Counted from the stretch's first letter, positions 36,163-48,689 are shown. The stretch: DNA of 64,000 nucleotides from Trichoplax adhaerens (GCF_000150275.1 NW_002060944.1:706860-770859), one strand, 5' to 3'. The notes: generated by a model not told the origin, from the sequence alone. Program-made: numbers and translations.

Positions 36163-38991
36163 ATTCTCGATAGATTCTTGGATAAATATTTCCTAAGGTA
36201 GCCTGTCACGATCTGTGCTTAAAATAGCAAGGCATAATTTCAGAGTTAAATTAAGTTCGGCAAATTCATGCGTTTCGCGTTGTTTTAAAGACCTTAAATT
36301 TTATTATTCAACTATATTTGTACTATATTTGAGGTATGCTGTGTAGTACCTGCCTATTGCAAAATTTAATCATTTTAATTTAGGCCTTTTCTATCAATTT
36401 TTACTAGATTGAATTATTAATGATTACTTAAAAGCATAAAAAATGATGTTATATAATATTTAGGGATTGTACTTCTCCTAGATTGTATGAGTACTTATTC
36501 CGGAATATGTGATGTCACAAAATTTGGTGTAGAACTAAGGGTATTTTCGTTTTGTAGGATTCTGTATCATGTGATTTAATATTCAAAGGTGTTATACGAG
36601 CATATTTAAGTTATACTCGTATCACAATTATTAGACTTCAGAACTATAATCGTATTCCGAACGGGCTATTTTCGTAAAAAGTTTTGATTCCGTAAAGACA
36701 GAAATTAAATCAAAGGCAATTAAAATTATGTCCATAGTCTTGCAAAATTTTATTCTTATGTACTATTTACAAGGGCAAGATATTGCCTACTGCACTTTTA
36801 TTTTTAAAATTCAATGCAAAATTTGATAACAAGTGTTATTTCTGAAATTTTAAATAAACTATTATCTCAATTGATGGAATGATACATTTATTGCTTTGAT
36901 TACGAGATTGCACTCGTAACAATATGCTGTCCACACATAATTGTAACCCATTCGGATATATCTGTATTATAATAATATATTGAATGTATTTAATAAACGG
37001 AGTGCGACTAGAATATGCCACATTTACTAGTATCGCATGAAGGTTGTGATTCTTTAGTTGTTGCAAGCACGTTTATTAATCAATGTACTGTATACAGCAA
37101 GGGCTTGTAGAAGAAGAGATGAAAGTTGATGCTTATGGTACTATTATTAGTATCAACTGAATATAGGTAAATTGATTTGTTACGAAAAAAGTAAATATCA
37201 GTGATCAATCAATAACTCGAAGACATAATCCATGCTTAAATGCCAAGATGAAGGCTGATTAGTAAGGCATGCACTTGTGAGTTAGCGTCACAACATAATC
37301 TCAATGCATTACATAGCAAATGCTTAATAATTATATTTGAACCTACATACCAACAGCATTAAGAATAATTGGCATATTGCTGCAGCAGTATTGCACAGAT
37401 GTAATCTAGGCTTCATTTACATTTTCAAATTCTGTTGTTCTCTACAGTCTGTAGGCTACAGATCAATTTGTAGACCTTTACTGTAATACTGCGTATGTTG
37501 AGATTGTTTATTTATCAAGTCCAGGCGTCTAGCTAACTGCCAATTAATACTGTAGTTAGCTTTAAACGAGATGAAATAGATATGTTACCCAAATGATCGT
37601 AATCGACCAGTCCTTGTGAGAAGCATACATTTGCATTAGCAGGTCATGCAAAGCAGGCTGCAGGCTAAGCTCGTTAGTAGAATGCTGCTTACGCGTGTAT
37701 ATAGACAGCTACACAATGATAACGTAATTAACTTCACGTTCGCTTTACAATACTATGGTAATTATCCTATGATTATTGTAAAAATGCGTAATCCTGTTTG
37801 CAAATCTGCACAGAACTTATTAGTGTCGAGATCATTTAATTATTATCAATGATTAATATCCTTCTTGCTGTAAAACGTTTTTATAATTAATTCTATACGA
37901 AATGAAACACAATACTTAGTTAATAATCAGCTAATTCTTGCAAAAAAAATCATACAATTACAAAAATATAGCACTTATATCCTTATAACAGCCTGAGAAT
38001 TACAGTTATTTCGTCCATATCACTATAGAAAAGTTTAGTAAGACAACAGATTACGAGGTTATTTCGGCTAATTAATGTATTATTTCTCATTTTACTTGTG
38101 GTAAATGGCCTTAAAAGATTTAACTTGCTGTCAGTTATCTATCATTATATTAGGCTCAACTGATTAGCTAACAATTCTAGATCTAAAAGCAGTAAATTAA
38201 TATTCTTGTATGTCTATAATGGACAGTATACGAGTAGAAGAACCTAGAAATTAATTACAACCATTAATTAATTATTTGCTTGACAAAAACTAGCCAAATC
38301 TCTAATTATAAGTAGGGTGACACAAGATAGATAGAAAAATAAAGCTATTGCTGAAACTATTTTCGAATTCATTAAATAGATCAAATAATAATAAACGATA
38401 ACTCAACTGATGGATCCAATATTCACCTAATATCATTACAGATTAAGATTATACTAAATCTGGTTTTATCATCCATAACTAACATTAAGCTACGCCAATC
38501 AACAATATTACAATGATAATTGCTCTTGTGTTTACGCTTATAAAGTAATTAGTAGTAACTTTCCATCTTTTGCAGGAGATCCATTTATTAAATTAGCCTA
38601 GTCGCGATTGATCTAGTAAGGCTACTACCAAGACAGAAATAAGATTACCGCATTTGACTCTTAATCAATGTATTACTATTAATTAGCACTTTAATTTTAA
38701 CACGAGTTTAGCCAGTAGATCCAACGCCTCTTCAATAGCCACAAGAACTTTTGCAATGCTTGTTTAGCTTAACGATGCCTAACACCCAGGTTGTAATACT
38801 AACCACTAACATTAGAGTGAAATTTGTTCTTGTATTTACAATCTGATCAGAAATAAGCTTTCATTAATTCAATTTTCCTAGATAATAGTCAATTTGATGG
38901 TCCTAATCATACAAGATCGCCATATTAACTGGATTCTTTGTCTATCCTGAAAGTATTTATAGTGAAATGTATCTAACCAATATCATCATAA
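36163..38991. other. Gene-free intergenic region
   Basis: AT-rich, with short ORFs (36836-37066 -, 37646-37852 +) lacking any recognisable feature. Confidence 0.45.
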
Positions 38992-40080
38992 TTATAAAAT
39001 AATATCGGAGTGCTCCTCGGTGAGGTAGAATTTTAGATTAATTCTAAATGAGTTTTCGTAAATAGTTCTCGCTTTGTCATACTCACCTAAGCCAATATAA
39101 GTAGCTCCGATGTATTTGCATGAAGTAATAATATCAGAGATTATCAAGTCACCTTGTAGAAATCTACTTTGTAGCAATCTATTTTTCAGTACCTTATTAA
39201 ATATTGTAAGAGCTTCATTATACTGGCCTTGCTTGTAATAAATCGATCCCATTTTGTCATATAGCATGTTAATATCACGATGATGTTTTACATATCTTTT
39301 CAAATAAATTTTAATCGACTTTTTGTATACGTAAAGAGCCTCATCATATTTGGCTTGATTGTGTAAAATTGTTCCTATATTCGATAATAACTTGGCCACC
39401 GTATCCGAGTGTTTTTGGTTACTTTTTTTTCGTATAATTTTCAGAGCTTTGACATACATAACAAGAGCATCATCATACTTACATTGCCTATCATGTATTG
39501 AGCCAATTTTACTGTATAATGTAGCTACATCATTATGGTTACTACCAAGCAGGTTCTTATCAATTGTAAGGGCTCTATTATACATATTAAGAGCTTGATC
39601 ATATTTGCCTTCGTTATCAAAGATTTCGCCTATTTTAAGATAGGATTTACTGACTACAATATTATTATCGCCATATAAGTTCAATTTTATTGTAAGTGAT
39701 TTTAAATAATTATCATAGGCACTATTGGTATTGCCTTGTAATATCTTAATATCACCTTGTAGATCCAAGCATGTAATTAGTTGTTTATCATCTTGCAATT
39801 TTGTAGCTATTTCTTGTGCTCTTTGGCATATTGTATAGGCTAACGTCGGCTTTTCAAAGTAAATATAAATTCTACAAGTATGATAGTAAAGATCGAATTC
39901 AAGTCCATCAAGATCATCAGGCTTATTGATCATATAATCAAGTTGATCGATAAGCTTTTCAAGATAATACAGGGATCGCGAAAAATTTCCAACTTCATAA
40001 TATTTCCGGCCTTTCTTAAATTGAAGCCGTATCTGTTTAGTGAGTTTTTCAGCTTTACCACTAATGGATGGACTTATCAT
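38992..40080 (-). CDS. Kinesin-light-chain-type TPR protein, intronless
   Basis: A single 362-codon frame. From about residue 130 to the end there are roughly five tetratricopeptide repeats with the 42-residue period of the kinesin-light-chain/NPHP3 type. Recurrent cores are GKYDQALNMYNRALTI, CKYDDALVMYVKALKI, AKYDEALYVYKKSIKI, GQYNEALTIFNKVLK and GEYDKARTIYENSFRI. The N-terminal third (KGRKYYEVGNFSRSLYYLEK and on) is a more diverged helical repeat region. There is no catalytic domain, signal peptide or membrane segment, so a scaffold role is likely; function is unknown. The frame ends in TEEHSDIIL, which looks like the start of another repeat (usually EHPDIA), so the C-terminus may be truncated relative to its family. 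Two decayed relatives lie at 41871-42520 and 47255-47830. Confidence 0.88.
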   Translation of the reverse strand: MISPSISGKAEKLTKQIRLQFKKGRKYYEVGNFSRSLYYLEKLIDQLDYMINKPDDLDGLEFDLYYHTCRIYIYFEKPTLAYTICQRAQEIATKLQDDKQLITCLDLQGDIKILQGNTNSAYDNYLKSLTIKLNLYGDNNIVVSKSYLKIGEIFDNEGKYDQALNMYNRALTIDKNLLGSNHNDVATLYSKIGSIHDRQCKYDDALVMYVKALKIIRKKSNQKHSDTVAKLLSNIGTILHNQAKYDEALYVYKKSIKIYLKRYVKHHRDINMLYDKMGSIYYKQGQYNEALTIFNKVLKNRLLQSRFLQGDLIISDIITSCKYIGATYIGLGEYDKARTIYENSFRINLKFYLTEEHSDIIL

Positions 40081-41870
40081 ATTGTTATTTTCGCTGGATT
40101 GAAATCGTTGCTATGTAAAATGAGAAGAGATATATTAAGTTCACAGTTTAACTTTCAGGCATATCAATGGCGCAATGAATAAAAATAAATGATTGGTAAC
40201 TGTTCGTAAGCACAAGTATATATTGAAGCATGATTTGCACGTATATTTAACGTTATATCCTGTATTATTATACAAGGATAGATTGCGCAGTTATTTTCAG
40301 TTTAAACGATACAGTTCCTTTGACATCTATTTTTAATCTATGACTTAATGCTTTTGTGTGTACTAAGAGTATAGCTAGCAAAAGTAGAGCTTTGCAACAT
40401 TAAATATTCTATGACTTACAAATTAATTAATTATAGTATTTAAATTTTTCAATACGTACTACTCGAAAAATAATCCAGTTTTTACGCAGTGAACGAAAGC
40501 CTTCGTCAATTTACAATTCTGGTAATCGTATAGCGTATAGAACAATTTCACTTATTATTTAATAACACCGGAAAGTGTATAAGGGTTCTGCTTACATCAG
40601 TCAGATAATATTTAAAATTATTTTAAGGAGAAATCATGCAGCTGCTGATGATTGTTGCCTTAATTTAGTCGATTTGATCGGCTGTATTTTTATGTATTAT
40701 ATAATATATTCAATTATGTTCGCATAGATGTATAAATTCTACAAACTTCGAAATTATGTTAAAAGTATAAATGCAAAATATATTACGTCAGAATACAATT
40801 AACAGAAACCTTAACTCAATAGACACCAGAAGTCATAACAGAACAGCTACCCTAGAAAGTATTTTGAAATAACCGGAAGTGTAGTATGAAATGATTATTA
40901 TATATTCAATTGAGCAAACAAACATAGTAAAAAAGAAATAATGAGATGCTGTACCATATCCATTACTAATGAATTATGATAGCCGTTTAAAATAAATGAC
41001 TCGATTTGAATCATGATCTAACTTTTTTAAGCTTGCATGCAGTACAATTTGTAAACACGGAATTCGTTGATTTTCGATTCATTCACTTGAGTAGAATTAA
41101 ATTATCATAAGATGCAAATGGCTAAGGAAATATACAACTTGATCACAATATTCTTACCGGATTTATTGCATTAAAAGATCGCATTGTATTACGGGTATTA
41201 CCTAATCATATTTTTAATTAATGAGAATAGAACTCATTCGCCGTGCCCTAGAGGCATATCTTGTCTCCAGAATCTACTCTATAGAGCGGCATTTTCGCAT
41301 TTATCGTACATAATAATACGATGTGGACGTGAATGTGGATTTTTAGAATACGTATTATGTTGATGCCAAATTGCCTGGAGTTATATTAGACGCTAAAATT
41401 ATTAATGTGTAATGCTAAATAGCTTGCTATTTTTACTAACAATGACTGTATAAAACAGTTTCTGACTTTATTACCATACTTTAGATATTTACAATTAATA
41501 GAATAATACTCTTTCACAATAGGTAATAGGCATGAATGATAATATGATGCCAAAGTAAAATACTTGTAAACGCAATTTTAAAGTGCTATCGATGTAATTT
41601 TCCTACACCTATTGAAAATAAAACGGCCAAGAATTTGCTCAAGCGACTGCAAATTGGATCTTTAACCTTATGCAATAGCTAAGGCTGTAACGGTTTTAGT
41701 TAAGTCTTTGTTAGAACGCCTGTCCTGCTCCTTACTCTTACCGTTACAACCGTCGCAACTGGTCTCTTATCCAGTGATTATATATGCTGTATATCAAACG
41801 CTATCATACTGTACTATTTATCCCTAATACCTTAATAGGTTGTACAAAAATATTATGTGAATACATTACA
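40081..41870. other. Gene-free stretch beside the TPR gene
   Basis: No supported exon. A segment at about 41632-41690 (AAGAATTTGCTCAAGCGACT and following) is a diverged copy of 44570-44625. Confidence 0.45.
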
Positions 41871-42520
41871 GCTTTGATGTATTTGCATGGCGTAGCAATG
41901 ACCGAGACTATCTGAATGTCTGGTAGTTGTCTACTTTACAGTACTATATTAAGTATTGTAAGAACTTTATTATAAATCGTAGTCGTACATAAAGTAAATC
42001 CATCCTATTTTGTCAGATAGATTACGAATAATTAATAGAGTAAATATCATGACGAGATTTCTATGCATTTCTAACCAAATTTCATCAACTCCTTATATAC
42101 ATAAAGGGCCTCATCATATTTGGCTTAATTGTGTAAACTTTTCCTATTTTCCATAATAACTCGGCTACCGTATCTAAATGGTTTTGATTTCACTTTACTC
42201 GCTTATTTTTTAGGGCATTGACATACATAATAAGATTGGATTTTATCATAAATGGCCTGTTATACATATTAAGAGCTTGATCATATTTGCCTTTTTTATC
42301 GTAGATTTCGTATATTTTACGATAGGATTTACTGAAAAAAAACATTATTATCGTCATATAAGATTATTTCATTGTAAGTGATTTTAAATAACTATGATAA
42401 TCATCATTGGTATCGCCTGGTAATATCTCAATGTCGCCTCAAAGATCCAAGCATGCAGTAAATTCTTCTTCATCTTTCAATTTCGTAGCTATTTTTTGTG
42501 CTATTTGGCATGTTGTATAC
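41871..42520 (-). pseudogene. Decayed copy of the neighbouring TPR gene
   Basis: The plus-strand text follows 39105-39840 of the TPR gene phrase by phrase: GGCCTCATCATATTTGGCTT, TTAAGAGCTTGATCATATTTG, CGTAGCTATTTTTTGTGCT. It carries stops, single-base indels and at least one deletion of about 110 bp that removes the second repeat from ACATACATAA onward. No open frame survives. Confidence 0.85.
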
Positions 42521-42750
42521 CAACTTGAAGTAGTGTACACAATAATATTGTAGCAAAGACGATGATAATTAATAATATACATATTCGGGTATGTTAAAAC
42601 AAATAAAAGGTGTGAGTACGTACATATTTTATGCAGTATACGATGTATGACGAGCTTAGGTTCTATCAGTATAAATAATTATATAAGATAGCAATAAGTA
42701 AGATGAATTCATGTCGGTAATCTATTACTTTAGACTATAGTACTTTTTAG

Positions 42751-42866
42751 AGTAACTAGTACAAACTCCCGTCGCTTTGCTGACGGTTTACGATAATGTG
42801 CTCATTTAACAGATAGTATTACCATTTGATAGACCTGTCAGAGGTTCAGTAACTTTATACCGTGTA
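42751..42866. repeat. Dispersed conserved ~117-bp element, copy A
   Basis: It begins AGTAACTAGT and ends TACCGTGTA. The core holds CCGTCGCTTTGCTGACGG, a 5-bp stem with an 8-nt loop. Copy B (54133-54250) matches almost base for base, with two substitutions and a 2-4 nt indel block. Copy C (57664-57720) holds only the first half. Confidence 0.9.
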
Positions 42867-42869
42867 GAT

Positions 42870-43435
42870 AAAATATCATGAAAATGAAAGATTATACATG
42901 TAAATACAGTATTTTCTAAATTAATTACTATCATTATAAAATGATTACGGGTATTTAAACAGAGCCTGATGCAAATATCACAATTGAAAGAATAGTTATT
43001 TCTGCTCAGTATGACTTCAGGAAATTGAGCATTGAGATTTATGGGAACAATAATTAATATTGGGCGTCAGCATGTCGTTCGACTTTTAAGTAGAATAATA
43101 ATTATAGCATATTTTGAGTCCAAACAGTACATATACTGTAGAAAAAAGTATCATGAATGAATCGTATACTTGTAGATGCACTATAATATTGATTACTGTT
43201 GGTGTGAAATATTCGTAAGTATCCGAACAGAGTCTCAAGCAAAACTGGTAATCGAAGCAATAATTATTTCTTCTCAGTACAACATTGGCCAATTAAGCAT
43301 TATGATTTACGAACATTAATAATATTAGGCGTAAAATAGCCGTTCAACTTTTAAGTAGAATAAAAGTTATAGCATATTTTGGGTTCAAATAGCACATATA
43401 CTGTAGACGAAGTATCAAGAATGAAATGCTATACA
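42870..43435. repeat. Tandem repeat, ~265-275-bp period, two copies plus a third fragment
   Basis: Units contain CTTTTAAGTAGAATAA, TTATAGCATATTTTG and GTATCATGAATGAA phrases spaced about 265-275 bp apart. A third fragment lies near 43960-44080. The minus strand of each copy opens a related frame (RNNYSFNCDICIRLCL, RRNNYCFDYQFCLRLCS, NRNNNGFNCDVCISLYL), so the repeat may derive from coding sequence. Confidence 0.7.
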
Positions 43436-44476
43436 GAATACTGTAAAATGGCGATTTTTCGGGATTTGTAGTACTTGCAGCAATCGAAATTATTTCAATG
43501 TTAGATCATTTATTCTCATAAATTAACTTTACAAAAACATTTACTAAACTCTATAGTAAGAATATGAAATATGCTATAACATCAAATAAATATGTTCATC
43601 TATTTTGTTATCAAAATATTTAAAAAGAAAATAACATGTCGTGTACTTGTATATGTGAACTATAGTGATGTCAGTTATACTGTACGTTAGTTATCTCATA
43701 ATAAAACTTTGTTTCTACTACATGTTATCCGCCTGGTTATTTTTGTTGCGATAATAAAGGTTGTACTATCGTGAGACACTATCATACAGCTTTAAGCCTT
43801 GAACTGTAATGGACGGTACTTCTAGCACCGGGAGAAACTTCGCTACAAGCAATAAGTAACACAGTATTATCTCGATATTATCCTGATAGTATCTTGATAG
43901 AATCTTACTAATATCAGAACTGTACATTATATCATCAATAAAATATGAAGAAAAGAAAAGATAGTTGAAACCCCTAATTCCCAAATAGAGACTGATACAA
44001 ACATCACAATTAAAACCATTATTATTTCTGTTTAGCATAAGTCAATTAAATATTAAGATTTATCTGCAACAGTAACATTACGCACAGACTAAGGTATTGT
44101 TGGAGTATATAAATACTATAACTACATCTGTATACTCTTGCCCCCCCATGTCCTATCAGCTATGAGAGAGAAATAGCGATTCGAATTCATATGCATATCA
44201 CTATTAAATAGTTGATTTCTCATTACTTTTCCTTACTCCGTGCTTACTTAGCTCGGGAAATATCCAGTTTGGCCGTAGCTGTTCTTATTTTTGCAACTAT
44301 TTTACAAGTTGGATTGTAATCGATAATAGCAATTTACGAAACTAATTAATCCATTTCAATTGTCATCGTAACTTGTGAAATCGCACTAAAACTAAATCTT
44401 TACTTCTTCAAGTAATCAACGTAATAAGATGTTTTTACTCTTGATAGGATGCCTGAAGTATAATTTTGGGGAGTAA
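43436..44476. other. Gene-free stretch with repeat fragments
   Basis: It contains the third fragment of the preceding repeat and no supported gene. Confidence 0.4.
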
Positions 44477-44554
44477 CACCAATTCTACCCCTACTCTTAG
44501 CTCTAACACGAACTCTAATTCCAATCCTAGCCCTAGAAATCATCCTAAATCGTA
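44477..44554. repeat. Degenerate telomere-like hexamer tract
   Basis: Thirteen hexamers keep one phase with consensus AACCCT/AACTCT (for example AATTCT ACCCCT, AACTCT AATTCC, AATCCT AGCCCT). On the minus strand this reads as imperfect AGGGTT/TTAGGG-type repeats. Confidence 0.65.
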
Positions 44555-44609
44555 TTATGAAGTCAAAGAATATGTTCAAGCGACTGAAAATAGATTTTAG
44601 ACCATGTAA

Positions 44610-44988
44610 GATAGCTTAGGTAGTCCTTATACATCGTATTGTGATTATGAATCAGAACCGTTGTTCATATGGACATTAATAGAATCATTTTCATTAGAAG
44701 AAGCTCGGAAAACAGCTTATCGTAAAGGTTTTGTTAAAAATCATCCAATAGGTGAATGTCATCTAACATGGTCAGCATTTCGATTATCGAAAATCAGAAT
44801 GGATACAATCGTAATCTCGTATGGAGTGACAGACATATTATCGTGTAACATGTAGTTTTAATGCAGTAAATCGTTGCGGTTACATGCGAGGAGAACTTTG
44901 TTGTAATCCTTATGTCTTCAGTACGTATAGTGGATATCGATACTACTACGTTGATTATGTCAATATACGTGGACAATTGGTTATATAA
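44610..44988 (+). pseudogene. Decayed or unspliced Cys-rich protein gene
   Basis: Three consecutive plus-strand frames overlap end to end. Frame 1 (44610-44855) starts DSLGSPYTSYCDYE and includes EEARKTAYRKGFVKNHPIGEC. Frame 2 (about 44792-44848) reads NQNGYNRNLVWSDRHII. Frame 3 (44830-44988) reads RVTCSFNAVNRCGYMRGEL followed by CCNPYVF and ends QLVI-stop. The change of frame twice by one base, with plausible protein on each side, suggests a small extracellular Cys-rich protein broken by two indels. Splicing could also explain it, but I see no GT-AG pairs at the joints. Family not recognised. Confidence 0.4.
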
Positions 44989-46129
44989 GCATTTCTAAAT
45001 TTTATTTTCGGTTTAGATAATACCCGTTCAAATTTCTTAGACTAACTTCTCTTTCTATAAGATAGTCTTTGATTCAATTAATTTCGGAGTATAGAAATGT
45101 TAAGATAATGAAAAAGGCAATGGACTCATTCTAAGAATAGTATCTATCTATTTTTTTAATTGAATGTAATTCACAAACAGCATCTGTCATGTACTAAATT
45201 ACCATGAGTAGTTTTTATATGTAAATAAATATGTATATTTAGTTCAAGTTTGGAGATGGTAACTGTCATAAAGTTACTAAGCTTATTCTATTACTAAATA
45301 TAGAGCAAATACACGCAACGGGATCAAGATTGGTCATATCAATATATACGTTGTAAATTCTGTATCCTTAAGTGGATAGACATTATTTTATTATTGCGAT
45401 AATTCCAAAATTTAGCGGTAGATCCTCGAACATAGATGTTGGGAACTAATTTAGTAGATCCCATTGTTAATTACCGACATATAGTAAACCTGATTGAGAA
45501 ATTTGAACATGTATTTTGAATATTGTAGATTAAAACCTTATAATAAGTGTATTAGGTAAAAAGTAAGAGCAACATTGGGAATATTTTATCATATTAAATT
45601 TGCAGTTAAGAGGATTAGACTAGAGTTTAGAGAAGCCCTGAATGAAATATTTTGGTGAGTTGTCACTCTGTAAGTGGTTTTACCACGGTTCAAAAGACTT
45701 AAAGTAGTAGTTAAATCGGATTGTAAAGCTAAAATATCAATTCAAGCATTTTAATCCGGCTAATAAAATAAATTTTTAATTTCGTTGTAAATTGAAGAAT
45801 TGTTGTTCAGGTCAGTTGAATAAGGTTCGGACCGGGGAATATATTTCCCAATACAGCAGATTGCCTAATGACCCTATATTCTCATCTTAATAAGTCTTTA
45901 GTGATAGTAGATATATTGTAATTAAATTCTCAACCATATTGCTAGCCATTACAAATTGAGGCCTATAACACCCGCATTTATATCGCTTGCTTTATAAAAT
46001 ATAAAATTCCTCTTTCTTTTAATTATCCATTCCTTGATCTCTATGAGGATTCTCAAGTCCTCGAATGAGAATAGTATTATTCTTCTTCCTATTACAATAA
46101 CTCTGGGCGCATATTGATATATGAAATTT
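44989..46129. other. Gene-free stretch
   Basis: No supported coding sequence on either strand. Confidence 0.4.
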
Positions 46130-46447
46130 TCAGTCTATATATAGAGAGAGAGAAAGACTAAAAATGACGTAATAACACATGCAGGACTACTTAGCCATTC
46201 CTCTTCAAACTAGGCGTAACGATGACCATAGACTTGATCACCAATACCAATAATGAATAGGTATATTGACATTGAAAAATCGAATAAAGCTGGTCTATTA
46301 AAGATTAACTTAGTAGCTGCACCCATTTCAGTATCATTATCAATGCGATTTCGAACGATTACAAATATATTTCCAAAGAAAGCTGACGAAGCCATAATTC
46401 ATACTGCTAATTTTAGAGATGTGTGAACGAGAATATTTTCATAGCTT
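46130..46447 (-). pseudogene. Fragment of a relaxin-receptor/LGR-type GPCR
   Basis: One minus-strand frame reads YENILVHTSLKLAV, stop, IMASSAFFGNIFVIVRNR, then PALFDFSMSIYLFIIGIGD, QVYGHRYA, stop, FEEEWLSSPACVITSFL. The order matches the hinge, TM1, TM2 and first extracellular loop of leucine-rich-repeat-containing GPCRs (WIMA..AFFGN, then D.xMxIYLFxIGxxD, then Y..RYA and EW). The first stop is TGA where family members have Trp, and further stops follow. TM4-7 are not found nearby. It is a dead fragment of about 100 codons. Confidence 0.7.
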
Positions 46448-47254
46448 AAAGCCAAATTCAAATCTTGAACGAGCGAATACGTAGTTATCTTCGCTGGAAC
46501 TATACCACATAAATATTCTAACAATTAATAAAAACTGAATTTTTAAAGGCAAACTGCAATCAGAATCTGCCCGAGAATGCGGGTACTCTGAGCTATCAGT
46601 ATTACTATAACTAGACCATCAGATCTAGATATTTTCTAATCCAGGCATATAATAAGTAGGATCCCGCCACTAGCGTAGGTCAGTTCAATTACAGGATCTA
46701 TAAATACTAGTAAAACCCACGTTCGTTTTACGTCCCGTATAGTATGTACTCGCACTTTTACTTTACAATTTGTGTCAAGTATCAAAGAAAGTAACCAGTA
46801 TTGTGTTACCAACTCTGATTATATTTTTAGCTGCATTACATGTTGCACTAATTTTCTGTGGCTTAGAAGTACGTCTTACTATGTTGTCTCTAAACAGGAA
46901 CTTTTCAAAGGAAAACCTCGATATGTGTACGTTGCTATTACAAGCTTATATTTCATATGTTAAGTTTACTTCGATTACATCCTCAATTCCTATCTATTAC
47001 ATTTGTTATTGTATTTACTTACTTATTATAAGGTGCTATCCGGAAAATGAACTTTACGATACTTGAGTTAATGACAATCTATACCTGACATTGATACTAT
47101 TTGGCCATGTATTACAGAAATATCAATATCATCCTTTTGGTGTCTAATTTTCCTGATTTGTAATGATAATTAAGATATATATACATATGCTGCATTTTAT
47201 CATTTGCAACTTGCTCTCCTTGACTATCCAATATATATAGTTTTATGATTTAGA
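46448..47254. other. Unassigned stretch
   Basis: Two overlapping hydrophobic plus-strand frames (46770-47066 and 46772-46963) could be a decayed membrane protein. No family motif is visible. Confidence 0.3.
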
Positions 47255-47830
47255 AAAATTCATGTTACCATTTTCAAGTTGGCTTAGCTTGAGTGATTTC
47301 TCGTACATTAACATGACTTTATTATACTCTCTCTGAAGGTATGGACACTTCAATATTATTGCATGAATGACTGGCATTGACATAATTTTCACTCGATAAA
47401 AAATAACAATCCTATTTCTAGTGCTTCGTATAGACTTTCCAATCTTGTTGGTTTCGATTTTATAACCTTTTCATATCGTTTTGTTCGTCCAAACATTAGC
47501 TTATTTTGAACTGATCTAACCCTTTCCAGCCAATTTTTCTACTCAATCCATTAGTCCATTTGCGTTAAGAATATTAATCATACCTATTCTTAGGAAGACG
47601 TTATACTAAACTTTATCAATGGTATCTGTAGTTTGGAAAAGCAGATGAATTTGATCAATAATCATTTCAAATAATTAAAATACTTTTTGATATGATAAAT
47701 CTTTCTCGCTATCGTTACTTTCACTATATATAGACATTTTTAGCAGAGCATTTTTAGACTCGATCAGTAACTGATTACCCTTTAATGAATTTTACTAAAG
47801 CCACAAACGTCTTTATAAATCTTTTATCAT
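47255..47830 (-). pseudogene. Second decayed TPR protein copy
   Basis: Minus-strand reading gives CPYLQREYNKVMLMYEKSLK, an unmistakable kinesin-light-chain-type TPR core. About 350 bp further 5' comes KDLSYQKVF, stop, LFEMIIDQIHLLFQ, resembling the N-terminal helices of the TPR protein at 38992-40080. Stops and frame changes interrupt it. Confidence 0.5.
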
Positions 47831-48689
47831 TCCGTATAATATTTCTAGTACTAATCCCTTTATTAAACCCATTAAAAATTGTTAGTATTTTCATTTTTAA
47901 TGCTTCGATCCAGTCTATTTCTATCCTAACTCACCTACTTCAAGCATTATGGACGTATAATTGCTTCTGTAGTTTAGAGTGAACTACAGAAAATAATTAG
48001 GCTTCTCGTATTTATTTTAATGAAAGAAATTAAGGAGAATCTTACACATCTATTTTTTTATTCGGAAAGCACGTGTATTATAATTATTAAAGAAATGTGA
48101 AAATGTCCGAATACTATCCTGCAGTAGTCAGAAGATTTATCAATTAATTAAATATACGCCAGATAAATTAGAGTAAAAAAAGATGTAATTGAGACAGTTG
48201 GCTTAATTAAGTTATAAATTTAATACATCCAGCAGGAATATCCCATTAAAGGAGAAATGGCAAAATTCATTAATTAAAAAGACTTTCAATCCCATCATAA
48301 AGAAATACTTCTTTTATAGACTCTAGTTTTAGACCCATACACCAGAAAAATAGAGAGTATGGATAAATAGGATTATTTTACTTGTTTTATTCCCCACATT
48401 ACAGTACTTCTAGCTGTCAGTTACTCAATTTCTGTAGCAATTCCAGATCCAATTGACTACCAAGCGTAAACGTGTAATTTTACCATGAGATAAATGTTTT
48501 TAGTCTAACATCGACTCTTCATGAACCAGCTTCGTAACAAGGTGTGATATATACCAATCACGAAATTCCAAATTTTCGAAAAATAAGGGCTTTATTGAAT
48601 CTTATACAAAGATTAACTACACACAGCTCTACTCTAGCCGAATACTACTACTAAAGACTTCTACAACGAACTAACAGAATAATCTAAAG
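47831..48689. other. Start of the duplicated block
   Basis: No gene. From about 48540 onward the sequence is homologous to 57900 onward. Confidence 0.5.
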
